A DNA stretch of 64,000 nt from assembly GCA_964508765.1 (NCBI GenBank), contig CAZDVD010000003.1, positions 79,467-143,466 of the forward strand, in the 5' to 3' direction. Below, one piece after another: positions 42,899-52,108 of this stretch. Source of the stretch: JABMPR01 sp964508765 (lineage in GTDB: Bacteria; Fidelibacterota; UBA8477; JABMPR01). The translations under genes and the position numbers were made by a program. Each line of letters begins with the position of its first letter. Position 1 is the first letter of the stretch. The notes under the pieces were generated by a model. The model was given only the letters and a program-made list of their open reading frames with translations. It did not search any database and had not been told where the DNA came from.

Positions 42899-45148
42899 AT
42901 GTCTCAATACCTCGTCATCGTCGAATCACCCTCAAAAGCAGGCACAATCAAAAAATATTTAGGGGATGAATATAAGGTTCTTTCTACAGTTGGTCACATC
43001 CGAGATTTACCGCGAACTCAGCTCGGTGTGGACTTAAAGGATAATTTTAAGCCACTCTATGTCACCATTCCCGGTAAGAAAAAAAATGTAGATGCTTTGA
43101 GAGATGCAGCCAAACAAGTTGCCCACATATTTGTAGCAACTGACCCTGATCGCGAAGGAGAAGCCATTGGCTGGCATGTTACGCGTGTACTAAAAAATCT
43201 TAACAAGCCCATATCCCGCGTCATGTTTTACGAAATTACCAAAAGCGGCGTATTGGATGGAATGCGCAAAGCCACTGAACTTGACATGAATATGGTCAAT
43301 GCTCAGCAGGCTCGAAGAATCATTGATCGCCTCGTAGGCTTTAAAGTGAGTCCATTCTTATGGCGTGTACTCTATTCTGGGCTGAGTGCTGGTCGTGTTC
43401 AATCCGTAGCTTTGCGACTGATCTGTGAGCGCCAGGAAGAAATTGATCGATTTGAACCTCAGGAATACTGGACCATTAAAGCCGATGTTGAAACGAAGAA
43501 AAAGAAAAACTTTGAAGCTGAGTTGCAAAAAGTTGATGGTAAAAAGACTTATATTCCTAACGAGTCCATTGCAATGGAGCTTAAGCATGCTCTAAAAGAT
43601 GAACAATATCTTGTATCTAAAGTGACGAAAAAACGCGTTCGTAGAAATCCACACGCACCCTTCACAACATCCACACTTCAGCAAGCAGCTTTTCAAAAAT
43701 TAGGGTTTACAACCAAACGCACCATGACCCTGGCTCAGCAATTGTATGAGGGTGTTACTCTGGCAGACGGAGAAACGACCGGTTTGATTACCTATATGCG
43801 AACTGATTCAACCCGTGTGGCGAATTCTGCCGTTGAAACAGCCAGATCCCAGATTAAATCAAAATATGGCCAGGACTATTTACCATCGGCGGGGCGTCAA
43901 TTTGGTAAAAAGGGTGGAAAAATTCAGGATGCTCACGAAGCCGTTCGTCCAGCAAATCCAGATCTGGCTCCAGATGATATAAAGGCTGCTCTCACCGCAC
44001 CACAAGCCAAACTCTATGATCTCATCTGGCGTCGCTTTATTGCTTCACAGATGGCTGTAGCGGTGTTTGACCAATCAACTGTTGACGTTAAAGCTGGTCC
44101 TCGATTTGACCTCAGAGCGTCAGGTTCCGATCTTGTATTTGATGGTTACAGGATCGTTTATTTTGAGAACGTCGAAGATCAGGAGAGTCATCTTCCGGCA
44201 GATTTGATTGAAAATGAAGAACTTCAACCGCTGGAGGTCAAAGCAGATCAGCATTTTACCAAGCCACCAGCTCCATATACCGAGAGTAGTCTGGTAAAAG
44301 TTCTGGATAAGGAAGGGATCGGTAGACCATCGACCTATGCCAATATCATCTCAGTTGTACAGGCCAGAAACTATGTTCAATCGGAAAAGCGAAAACTTTA
44401 TCCAACTGAATTAGGGAAAGTGACTAACAAGTTGTTGGTTGAAAATTTTTCAGAATTAGTGAATAAAACTTTCACCCGTGAAATGGAAAGCTCTCTCGAT
44501 AAGGTTGAAGCGGGTGAAAGTACTTATCTGGAAGTGATGACTGAGTTCTGGTCACATCTGGAAAAATGGCTGGAAGAATCTTCAAAATCTTATAGCGAAC
44601 TTAAAAAATCTCTTCAGGAAGACAGTGGTGAAGCCTGTGACAAGTGTGGCAAACCCATGGTCATCAAATGGAGTAAAAATGGACGTTTCCTGGCTTGCTC
44701 CGGTTTCCCAACCTGTAAAAATGCCCGACCACTTGATAGTCCCAGCAATGGGGAAGAAGGTGAAGAGAAAGTTGCTGAAGATCACGGCAAATGCGAAAAG
44801 TGTGATTCACCCCTGGTCCTTAGAGATGGTAGATATGGAAAGTTTTATGCCTGTTCTGCATATCCAAAATGCAAGTTTACCAAACCATTCACGATATTAA
44901 TGCCTTGTCCCAAACCTGATTGTAAGGGGGATATTTCTCCTAGAAGGTCAAAGAGGGGCAGGACATTTTACGGATGCACCAAATATCCAGACTGTGATTT
45001 CGTAAGTTGGGATCCGCCAATTGCACACAAATGCCCGGCTTGTGGGAATCCATACATGGTTGCAAAATCAACCAAGAAAAAGGGTGATTATGCCCTTTGC
45101 CCGAAATGTAAGCATGAAGTGAGCGTTGACGAGACCGAAGCTTCCTAG
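42899..45148 (+). CDS. topA: DNA topoisomerase I
   Basis: The 749-residue type IA topoisomerase has the Toprim domain (VIVESPSKAGTIKKYLG, ATDPDREGEAIGWHV), the catalytic Tyr in GLITYMRTDSTR, and the late EGIGRPSTYA. Four C-terminal zinc-ribbon repeats carry paired cysteines (CDKCGKPM, CEKCDSPL, CPKPDCKG, CPACGNPY). It relaxes negative supercoils. It is co-directed with glyQS 22 bases on, so they probably form one transcript. Confidence 0.96.
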   Translation: MSQYLVIVESPSKAGTIKKYLGDEYKVLSTVGHIRDLPRTQLGVDLKDNFKPLYVTIPGKKKNVDALRDAAKQVAHIFVATDPDREGEAIGWHVTRVLKNLNKPISRVMFYEITKSGVLDGMRKATELDMNMVNAQQARRIIDRLVGFKVSPFLWRVLYSGLSAGRVQSVALRLICERQEEIDRFEPQEYWTIKADVETKKKKNFEAELQKVDGKKTYIPNESIAMELKHALKDEQYLVSKVTKKRVRRNPHAPFTTSTLQQAAFQKLGFTTKRTMTLAQQLYEGVTLADGETTGLITYMRTDSTRVANSAVETARSQIKSKYGQDYLPSAGRQFGKKGGKIQDAHEAVRPANPDLAPDDIKAALTAPQAKLYDLIWRRFIASQMAVAVFDQSTVDVKAGPRFDLRASGSDLVFDGYRIVYFENVEDQESHLPADLIENEELQPLEVKADQHFTKPPAPYTESSLVKVLDKEGIGRPSTYANIISVVQARNYVQSEKRKLYPTELGKVTNKLLVENFSELVNKTFTREMESSLDKVEAGESTYLEVMTEFWSHLEKWLEESSKSYSELKKSLQEDSGEACDKCGKPMVIKWSKNGRFLACSGFPTCKNARPLDSPSNGEEGEEKVAEDHGKCEKCDSPLVLRDGRYGKFYACSAYPKCKFTKPFTILMPCPKPDCKGDISPRRSKRGRTFYGCTKYPDCDFVSWDPPIAHKCPACGNPYMVAKSTKKKGDYALCPKCKHEVSVDETEAS

Positions 45149-45170
45149 TATTAGAAATTGAGAGAATAAC

Positions 45171-46496
45171 ATGGCACGTTTAGAAAGTTTTGATAAACTC
45201 GTTTCTCTATCAAAGAGGCGGGGATTTGTTTTTCAATCGAGTGAGATTTATGGCGGAATCAACGCTTGTTACGACTACGGACCTCTCGGTGTAGAACTCA
45301 AGATGAATGTTAAGCAGGCATGGTGGAACGCCATGACCCGGGAGTATGATAATATTGTTGGTCTTGATGCCGCTATTTTGATGCATCCCAAAGTGTGGGA
45401 AGCCAGTGGCCATGTTGGTGGATTTACGGATCCTCTGGTTGACTGTAAAAAATGTAAAACCCGCTTTCGTGAAGATACACTTCCAGAAGCCAATATGACT
45501 TCGAAGGAATGTCCTGAATGCGGTGGAGAACTAACAGAGTCCAGACAATTCAACCTCATGTTCAAGACTCAGATGGGAGCTGTCGAGGATACAGCATCAA
45601 CTATTTATTTAAGACCTGAGACTGCCCAGGGTATTTTTGTAAACTTCCCCAATGTGGTGGATACCTCCCGTCAGCAGATTCCATTTGGAATTGCTCAGAT
45701 TGGAAAAGCTTTTAGAAATGAGATTACTCCTGGAAACTTTATTTTCAGGACGCGTGAGTTTGAGCAGATGGAAATGCAGTTTTTTGTTAATCCAGAGGAA
45801 TCTGATGAATGGTTTGAAACCTGGATGGAACGTCGTAAGGCTTTCTATAATACCATCGGAATTGATCAAGATAATTTGCGGTTCCATGAACACGGTCCAG
45901 ATGAACTAGCCCATTATGCCAGAGCTGCCTTTGATGTGGAATATAAGTTTCCTATTGGCTGGAGCGAGTTGGAGGGAATTCATAACCGCTCTGATTTTGA
46001 TTTGAAGCAACATGCAGAATTCTCTGGGAAGAATATGAGCTATAGAGATCCCCAGACAAATCAAGTCTATACTCCATTTATCATCGAGACCTCAGCTGGT
46101 TGCGACCGCACAACCCTGGCGGTGATGTGTGAAGCTTATGAGGAAGAAACTCTGGAAGATGGTTCTGTAAGAACCGTTATGCATTTTCACCCCAGTCTGG
46201 CGCCCATTAAAGTGGCTATCTTACCCCTGGTAAAAAAAGGTGGTTTAAAGGAATTAGCTGGGGAGATCAAGGATCAGCTCAAGCGCCATTTTAATGTGTT
46301 TTATGATGAAAAAGGGGCAATCGGTCGTCGTTATCGTCGTATGGATGAAGCAGGAACACCTTATTGCGTGACTATTGATTTTGACACCCTTGACGATAAG
46401 GCAGTCACGGTTCGGGATCGAGATTCCATGGAGCAAATTCGAGTGCCTATTGCTGAGCTTCAATCCTGGCTGGCAGAACGTATACTGATTAGTTAA
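45171..46496 (+). CDS. glyQS: Glycyl-tRNA synthetase (alpha2 type)
   Basis: The 441-residue class II synthetase has the single-chain glycine enzyme blocks: LVSLSKRRGFVFQSSEIYGGINACYDYGPLGVELK, a zinc pair in VDCKKCKTRF and CPECGGEL, the motif 2 stretch IGKAFRNEITPGNFIFRTREFEQMEMQFF, and motif 3 with IETSAGCDRTTLAVM. The C-terminus is the anticodon-binding domain (APIKVAILPLVKKG). It charges tRNA-Gly. It follows topA directly and ends before a terminator at 46539. Confidence 0.96.
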   Translation: MARLESFDKLVSLSKRRGFVFQSSEIYGGINACYDYGPLGVELKMNVKQAWWNAMTREYDNIVGLDAAILMHPKVWEASGHVGGFTDPLVDCKKCKTRFREDTLPEANMTSKECPECGGELTESRQFNLMFKTQMGAVEDTASTIYLRPETAQGIFVNFPNVVDTSRQQIPFGIAQIGKAFRNEITPGNFIFRTREFEQMEMQFFVNPEESDEWFETWMERRKAFYNTIGIDQDNLRFHEHGPDELAHYARAAFDVEYKFPIGWSELEGIHNRSDFDLKQHAEFSGKNMSYRDPQTNQVYTPFIIETSAGCDRTTLAVMCEAYEEETLEDGSVRTVMHFHPSLAPIKVAILPLVKKGGLKELAGEIKDQLKRHFNVFYDEKGAIGRRYRRMDEAGTPYCVTIDFDTLDDKAVTVRDRDSMEQIRVPIAELQSWLAERILIS

Positions 46497-46538
46497 AATC
46501 TTGGTTTGACTCTTATTGGGTTAAACAAATTTAGACAT

Positions 46539-46571
46539 AAACAGGCTGTGGGTTCATCCTCAGCCTGTTTT
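46539..46571 (+). terminator. Terminator after glyQS
   Basis: AAACAGGCTG and CAGCCTGTTT form a 10-bp stem, followed by TT and a T-rich stretch. It is 42 bases after the glyQS stop. The gap to 46782 otherwise holds only a second small hairpin. Confidence 0.82.
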
Positions 46572-46731
46572 GCATTTACCAGGCATTTGTAAAAAAAATG
46601 CACAATCTATTTATAGCTACTTGCTGTCCCTCAGAAGCCATTTATATTGTGTGACGTGATTAGGCGAGCATCAAAGCAACCATTCTTTTTCAAACAGCAA
46701 TTTTCTGATCTACTTCGAATTAAATTAATAT

Positions 46732-46753
46732 GTGCACCGCTAGGTGCACTTTT
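46732..46753 (+). promoter_or_regulatory. Leader hairpin before the zinc-ribbon gene
   Basis: GTGCACC-GCTA-GGTGCAC makes a 7-bp stem with a 4-base loop, followed by CTTTTC. Outer bases (ATATG / CATAT) also pair. It lies about 30 bases before the next gene, so it could be a leader terminator or pause, or the end of an upstream RNA. Confidence 0.45.
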
Positions 46754-46782
46754 CATATGATATACCCAGAGAGTAGGTGTAA

Positions 46783-47496
46783 ATGAACAACACGTTAAAA
46801 ATTTTGATTGAACTTCAGGAGATTGATCGTCAACTCTTCGAAATTGATGAAAAAAAGGGTAGTTTGCCCCAACAAGTAGAAAAACTGGAATCTCAAGCTG
46901 CCAGTGTTAAAACTGAATTAGAGACGACTCGATTGACCCTGGAAGAGAATCAGAAAGAGTTATTGACCATCAAGGGATCCCTTATGGATGCCGAGGGAAA
47001 GGTCAAAAAATATCAGGATCAGCTTTACCTTGTGAACACCAACCGGGAATACGATGCTTTGACCAATGAGATTGAAACGGTAAAAGCTGAGATGGCCGAG
47101 GGTGAAGCGCGTCAATTGTTGCTGGAAACGGAGATTGAGAAGTTGGAAGAAACCATTGCCACTTCTGAAGAGCAAAGTACTGCCTTCATTGAAAAGCTTG
47201 ATGCAAATCGTGACGAACTTAAAGAGAAATCAGATCTTACTGACGCCCGAGAAGAAGAATTGAAGGCTGAAAGAACTGAAATGATCAAAAAAATCGGACA
47301 ACGCTATTTAAGGAAGTACGATAGGATTCTCAAAGCTCGCAAACGTGCGGTGGTTCCAATTGTGCGGGGATCCTGTACAGGCTGCCATAAACAACTTAAT
47401 CCTCAGACCATTTATGAAATCCAACAAATGGACGCCTTTATTGAATGCGAAAATTGTGGCCGGATTTTGGTGGTCATTCCAGGAGATGATGACTAG
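46783..47496 (+). CDS. Coiled-coil protein with C4-type zinc ribbon
   Basis: The 237-residue protein is a long coiled coil (about residues 5-170, rich in EKLESQAASVKTELETTR-type heptads) ending in a zinc ribbon with CTGC and CENC (VPIVRGSCTGCHKQLNPQTIYEIQQM...IECENCGRILVV). This C4 zinc-ribbon family is widespread and often sits near RNase P RNA and DNA repair genes; its role is not established. The rnpB gene follows 100 bases on. A perfect terminator lies between. Confidence 0.85.
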   Translation: MNNTLKILIELQEIDRQLFEIDEKKGSLPQQVEKLESQAASVKTELETTRLTLEENQKELLTIKGSLMDAEGKVKKYQDQLYLVNTNREYDALTNEIETVKAEMAEGEARQLLLETEIEKLEETIATSEEQSTAFIEKLDANRDELKEKSDLTDAREEELKAERTEMIKKIGQRYLRKYDRILKARKRAVVPIVRGSCTGCHKQLNPQTIYEIQQMDAFIECENCGRILVVIPGDDD

Positions 47497-47526
47497 TCAT
47501 CCTACATTCAAACAGATGTGTTATTT

Positions 47527-47561
47527 AGAAATGATCCGAGAATTCGGATCATTTCTCTTTT
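47527..47561 (+). terminator. Terminator after the zinc-ribbon gene
   Basis: AGAAATGATCCGA and TCGGATCATTTCT form a perfect 13-bp stem around GAAT, then CTTTT. It separates the zinc-ribbon gene from the RNase P RNA. Confidence 0.9.
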
Positions 47562-47598
47562 AGTAGACTTACAATACCTTAGTTTGATACTGCTTTTT

Positions 47599-48095
47599 TA
47601 AATGGGTGGATCGGGCAGTCACCTGGCATTTGCTGGGAGGAAAGTCCGGACTCCGCAGGACAGGTTGCCCATGTTTGGAGCATGGGACTCTACTTTCTAG
47701 TAGGGATGGAAAGTGCCGCAGAAAAGATACCGCCCATCTACGCTCAATCTCCGCCTTTGGCGTCCATTGAGCTTCGCTGGGCAGGCCCATGTATATATTT
47801 TTATAGGTCTGCCAACCGAAGCCCAGGATCAGACGAAGGCTGAGCTTGGGCGTAGGTTGGGTAAGGGTGAAAACGTGAGGTAAGAGCTCACGCCTGGTTC
47901 AGGTAACTGGGTCAGGTGGTAAACCCCAACTGGAGCAATTTCAAGCAGAAGAGCATGGTAGTCCGCCAATTCATCTCTGATGATACTCTTCGGGTAGGAA
48001 GCTAGTATCTCCATGCAAATGGAGATCCAGATCAATGGCTGCCTCATCCTCGATTGAGGGTAAGACAGAATCCGGCTTACAGATCCACCCATTTA
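47599..48095 (+). ncRNA. rnpB: RNase P RNA, bacterial type A
   Basis: The conserved 5' core GAGGAAAGTCCGGACT (from 47637) and the matching 3' core AGACAGAATCCGGCTTACA (from about 48063) pair to form P4. The outer ends AAATGGGTGGATC and GATCCACCCATTTA form P1 and set the boundaries. The GGGTGAAAACGTGAGGTAAGAGCTCACG part is the conserved central J11/12 region. It is about 495 nt, long for type A; the extra sits around P12 (47730-47830), with CTCAATCTCC and an A/T-rich stretch. It is the catalytic part of the enzyme that matures tRNA 5' ends. Confidence 0.95.
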
Positions 48096-48144
48096 TTTTC
48101 CTGCTATGGACTGAAGCCAATCTCAAATGACGTGTTATCTGGTC

Positions 48145-48162
48145 AAAACAGCGCTGTTTTTA
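48145..48162 (+). terminator. Possible weak terminator after rnpB
   Basis: AAAACA-GCGC-TGTTTT forms a 6-bp A/T-rich stem with a T-run after it. It is weak and may not be used, but it is the only hairpin with a T-run between rnpB and recJ. Confidence 0.35.
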
Positions 48163-48209
48163 CCGTGAATTAAACCGATATGATGTTTATACTATAGAAC
48201 AACTTATTT

Positions 48210-49916
48210 ATGGAAAAAATCTGGATCATTCAAGACAGTCCCCAAGGGGAAATTGAGAATCTCACAAGCTCTCTGGGTGTCTCACCAATTGTAGCAGGCA
48301 TGCTCTGGCGACGTGAATTGCGTACAATGGATGAAGCTCGACAATTCTTCAATCCGTCTATTTCTCATCTCCTTGATCCCTTCCTCATGCTCAATATGGA
48401 AACCGCTGTGGATGAGATTTCGAAGTGTCTTGATGCAAATGCGCCCATTCTGGTTTATGGCGATTATGATGTGGATGGAACCACTGCCGCATCCTTATTA
48501 CACTTGTTTTTGCAATCAATCGGCGCAAAATCGGAATTTTATATTCCAGATAGAAATACTGAGGGATATGGAGTTTCACACAAGGGTATTGATTACGCAG
48601 CTTCGATAGGTGCAAAATTAATTATTACCTGTGATTGTGGTATCACGGCAGTCGAGCAGGCAGATTACGCCAAGCAGCAGGGTGTAAATATGATGATCAC
48701 TGACCATCATATTCCTGATGAAAAACTTCCGGATGCCGTTGCCATACTGAATCCCAAGCAAGCAGATTGCGAATACCCCAATAAGAATTTATGTGGAGCC
48801 GGAGTAGCCTTCAAACTCACCCAGGCCTTGGCCAAGAAACGGAACTTCGCCGCTGAGCAGGCGCTTCAGTTTATGGATCTCGCAGCCATCGGAACTGCCG
48901 CAGATATTGTGAAAGTGACTGGAGAAAACCGAATTATCGTCGGTGAAGGTCTCAAATTGATCAGCCAGGGAAAACGTCCTGGGATCAAGGCTCTCAAGAA
49001 GGTCGCCGGGATAACTCGCGATGAAGTAACGGTGTCAGATGTCCTTTTCGGTTTAGGACCCAGAATTAATGCTGTCGGTCGCCTTGGCGAGGCTATGCGG
49101 GCAGTGCGACTCATGACAGCGACTACTGAGGCGGAAGCCAAGGAATTATCAGCTGTCCTCAATTCCGAAAATGAAGCCCGCAAAGCAGTTGAAGGTAAGA
49201 TATATGACGAAGCAGTTCGTCTTTCCAACGCAAAATATGATCCGCGGGAAAAAAGATCTCTGGTGCTCTATCAAGAGGGCTGGCACCACGGTGTCATTGG
49301 GATTGTAGCTTCAAAGTTGAAAGAAAGATACTTTGTCCCGACAGTAATAATTGCAGTGAATGATGGGGTTGGGAAAGCATCCGCACGGAGTATCAGCGGC
49401 TTTGATCTCCACGCCGCCTTTTCAAAATGTGCCGATTTACTCCTCAGCTTTGGTGGACATACCATGGCAGCCGGAATGTCAATCGATCCAGCTAATCTGG
49501 AGGCCTTCGAACAGCGTTTCCAGGAAGTAGCCATGGATCAGGTGACAGAAGAAATGATGCGTCCCAGGTTGAAAATCGAATCAATCATAGAGTTTTCAGA
49601 TATTAATTCTCAGCTGATGGAAACACTCAGACGTCTGGCACCCTATGGTCCAGGAAATATGCGTCCAATGTTTGCCAGCCAAAATTTAGAAGTAATCGGA
49701 TATCCACGACCCAAGATCGTGGGCAAAAATCACTTAAAATTTAAAGTACGTCAGGGACGAACTGTTCTGGATGCCATTGGGTTTGGTATGGCAGAGTCTC
49801 TAGAGTTACTTTACTCGAAGAAGGCTCTGGAAATGGCCTATATCCTTGCTGAAAATGAATGGCAGGGTCGTAAAACTATCCAATTAGAATTAAAAGATAT
49901 TAGGGTAATGGATTAG
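48210..49916 (+). CDS. recJ: Single-stranded-DNA-specific exonuclease RecJ
   Basis: The 568-residue enzyme has the DHH-family motifs: VYGDYDVDGTTAASLL, CDCGITAVEQADYAKQQ, ITDHHIPD, NLCGAGVAFKLTQAL and GTAADIVKVTGENR, then the DHHA1 region with GWHHGVIGIVASKLKERY and LSFGGHTMAAGMSI. It degrades single-stranded DNA 5' to 3' in repair. It follows the RNase P RNA and precedes fabH by 9 bases, so these genes may be co-transcribed. Confidence 0.95.
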   Translation: MEKIWIIQDSPQGEIENLTSSLGVSPIVAGMLWRRELRTMDEARQFFNPSISHLLDPFLMLNMETAVDEISKCLDANAPILVYGDYDVDGTTAASLLHLFLQSIGAKSEFYIPDRNTEGYGVSHKGIDYAASIGAKLIITCDCGITAVEQADYAKQQGVNMMITDHHIPDEKLPDAVAILNPKQADCEYPNKNLCGAGVAFKLTQALAKKRNFAAEQALQFMDLAAIGTAADIVKVTGENRIIVGEGLKLISQGKRPGIKALKKVAGITRDEVTVSDVLFGLGPRINAVGRLGEAMRAVRLMTATTEAEAKELSAVLNSENEARKAVEGKIYDEAVRLSNAKYDPREKRSLVLYQEGWHHGVIGIVASKLKERYFVPTVIIAVNDGVGKASARSISGFDLHAAFSKCADLLLSFGGHTMAAGMSIDPANLEAFEQRFQEVAMDQVTEEMMRPRLKIESIIEFSDINSQLMETLRRLAPYGPGNMRPMFASQNLEVIGYPRPKIVGKNHLKFKVRQGRTVLDAIGFGMAESLELLYSKKALEMAYILAENEWQGRKTIQLELKDIRVMD

Positions 49917-49925
49917 GAGTTCACA

Positions 49926-50918
49926 ATGCGTAAAGCTTACATCGATTCGATCGGGATGTACGTCCCTTCCAATGTTGTAACCAATCATGATTTAGAAAAA
50001 CTGATGGACACTACTGATGAATGGATCCGGGACAGAAGCGGTATTCAGGAACGCCATCATGTGGATGGGGAATGTACCACTGATTTAGGATTGAAAGCGT
50101 CTGAAGAGGCACTGGAAAAGGCTGGGATGCAACCAGAGGATGTGGAGCATATCATTTTTTCAACCATGGCCAGTGATTATTTCGTACCTGGTGGTGGTCC
50201 CATGATGACCCGACGACTGGGAATTCCTGGAACCCCGGCCTTAGATATTCGTAATGCTTGTTCAGGGTTTCTATATGGGCTTTCGGTTTCAAAGGCATTC
50301 ATCGAATCAGGAGCCTATAACAATATTCTCCTCATCACTTCTGAAGTTCAATCAGTGGCACTGGATTTTTCGACAGGCGGGCGGGATACAGCCGTCCTCT
50401 TTGGCGATGGAGCAGCAGCCACCATTATAAAAGCGACTGATGAGGATAGAGGACTGTTATCGGTGAGAACCCACTCTGATGGACGTTACGCAGAAGATCT
50501 CATGCTGCGTACACCATCAACACAGGATAATCCCTTTTTAACCAAGGAATTGTTGGATAAGGGTTATGGGCATGTGAAAATGAATGGTCGCACCGTCTTT
50601 AAACATGCCATCATCAAGTTTCCGCAAGTGATATATGAGGCCCTGGAAGCAGCTGGAGTTGAGAAGTCTGAAGTGAAACTTGTCGTTCCTCATCAGGCAA
50701 ATCTGCGGATTACCGAAGCTGTGGCAAAACGCCTGGATCTTGAAATGCATAGTGTCGTCTATTCGAATATCCATAAGTATGGGAATACGACGTCGGCTTC
50801 CATTCCCATAGCGCTATATGAAGCTATGCAAGAGGGGAAGATCAACCGCGGTGATATAATTGTAGTGGCTTCGTTTGGAGCTGGGTTTACTTGGGGTGCT
50901 TCTGTAATGAGGTGGTAA
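49926..50918 (+). CDS. fabH: Beta-ketoacyl-ACP synthase III
   Basis: The 330-residue condensing enzyme has Cys112 in RNACSGFLYG, His in VVPHQANLRI and Asn in KYGNTTSASIPIAL, the Cys-His-Asn triad of FabH. DEWIRDRSGIQERH is the usual N-terminal block. It starts fatty-acid chains from acyl-CoA and malonyl-ACP. A dehydrogenase gene follows 34 bases on. Confidence 0.95.
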   Translation: MRKAYIDSIGMYVPSNVVTNHDLEKLMDTTDEWIRDRSGIQERHHVDGECTTDLGLKASEEALEKAGMQPEDVEHIIFSTMASDYFVPGGGPMMTRRLGIPGTPALDIRNACSGFLYGLSVSKAFIESGAYNNILLITSEVQSVALDFSTGGRDTAVLFGDGAAATIIKATDEDRGLLSVRTHSDGRYAEDLMLRTPSTQDNPFLTKELLDKGYGHVKMNGRTVFKHAIIKFPQVIYEALEAAGVEKSEVKLVVPHQANLRITEAVAKRLDLEMHSVVYSNIHKYGNTTSASIPIALYEAMQEGKINRGDIIVVASFGAGFTWGASVMRW

Positions 50919-50952
50919 ATTAATCGTTTTATTCAAAGACAAGGGGGATAAC

Positions 50953-52101
50953 ATGAAACAATACTTTCAGGATGAGCATTATATGCTTCAGGATATGGTT
51001 CGCGATTTTGCAGCCAATGAAGTGGCACCCATTGCTGAATCCCTGGACAAGGAAGAACGCTTCCCGCTGGAACTTATTCCCAAGTTAGCTGAGGTGGGGC
51101 TCCTGGGAATTCCCTTCCCCGAGGAATACGGTGGAGCAGGTATGGATACCCTGGCCTATACCCTCGTCATTGAGGAATTGGCCAAGGTTGATTCATCCGT
51201 TGCCATCACCGTAGCTGCCCATATATCATTAGGCACAAGTCCCATCCACCTATTTGGCAATGAGGCCCAAAAAAACACCCATCTCGCCAACTTGATTGCA
51301 GGTAAATATCTCGGCTGTTTTGGCTTAACAGAACCAGAAGCCGGTTCAGATGCTCGTGGCACAAAGACAACAGCTGTGCGTGAGGGTGATGAGTGGATCA
51401 TCAATGGCTCGAAAAATTTCATCACGAATGCGGGTTTTTCAGGTGTCTGCAATTTAACTGCTGTGACTGATCCTGAAGCCCGACGACCAGGTGGGGTTTC
51501 GGTTTTCATGGTTGATCCCAAAACACCGGGTTTCATTATAGGACCTCCTGAAAAGAAAATGGGTTGGCGTGGATCTGACACACGGGCTCTTACCTTTGAA
51601 AATATGCGGGTGCCTGCAGATGCTCTCCTCGGTGAACTGGATGTTGGTTTCAGTCAAATGATGACTGCTCTGGTAGGAGGCAGGATAAGTGTGGCAGCCC
51701 TATCCCTTGGCTTGGCTGAAGGTGCCTTACAGGCGGCTTTAAAATATGCTGATGAACGAGAAGCTTTCGGAAAAAAGATACACCGTTTTCAGGGAGTAGG
51801 TATGCAATTGGCAGAAATAGCCACAGAAATTGAAGCTGCTCGGCATCTTGTTTATCAGGCGAGTTATGTGAAAGATCATGGTGGAAATGTAGTAAAAGCA
51901 GCAGCCATGGCTAAATTAAAGGCTTCTGAAACTGCTGTTCTAGCAACCAATATGGCTGTTCAGGTACATGGTGGTTACGGATATATAAAGGAATTTCAGG
52001 TTGAACGATTTTTTCGCGATGCCAAAGTTCTCACCATTGGTGAAGGGACTTCTGAGGTTCAAAAACTTGTGATTTTGAAGCAGCTTATGAAAGGGTTATA
52101 A
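50953..52101 (+). CDS. Acyl-CoA dehydrogenase (short/medium-chain type)
   Basis: The 382-residue flavoenzyme has CFGLTEPEAGSDARGTKTTAV, NGSKNFITNAGFSGVCNL, REAFGKKIHRFQGVGMQLA, VQVHGGYGYIKEFQVERFFRDAKVLTIGEGTSEVQKLVI. The IGEGT Glu, near residue 363, is the catalytic base in butyryl-CoA-dehydrogenase-type enzymes. It oxidises acyl-CoA and passes electrons to an ETF. Length is standard, in contrast to the extended copy at 4642. It lies between fabH and the 7TM-HD gene in the same direction. Confidence 0.92.
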   Translation: MKQYFQDEHYMLQDMVRDFAANEVAPIAESLDKEERFPLELIPKLAEVGLLGIPFPEEYGGAGMDTLAYTLVIEELAKVDSSVAITVAAHISLGTSPIHLFGNEAQKNTHLANLIAGKYLGCFGLTEPEAGSDARGTKTTAVREGDEWIINGSKNFITNAGFSGVCNLTAVTDPEARRPGGVSVFMVDPKTPGFIIGPPEKKMGWRGSDTRALTFENMRVPADALLGELDVGFSQMMTALVGGRISVAALSLGLAEGALQAALKYADEREAFGKKIHRFQGVGMQLAEIATEIEAARHLVYQASYVKDHGGNVVKAAAMAKLKASETAVLATNMAVQVHGGYGYIKEFQVERFFRDAKVLTIGEGTSEVQKLVILKQLMKGL

Positions 52102-52108
52102 TAACTCC

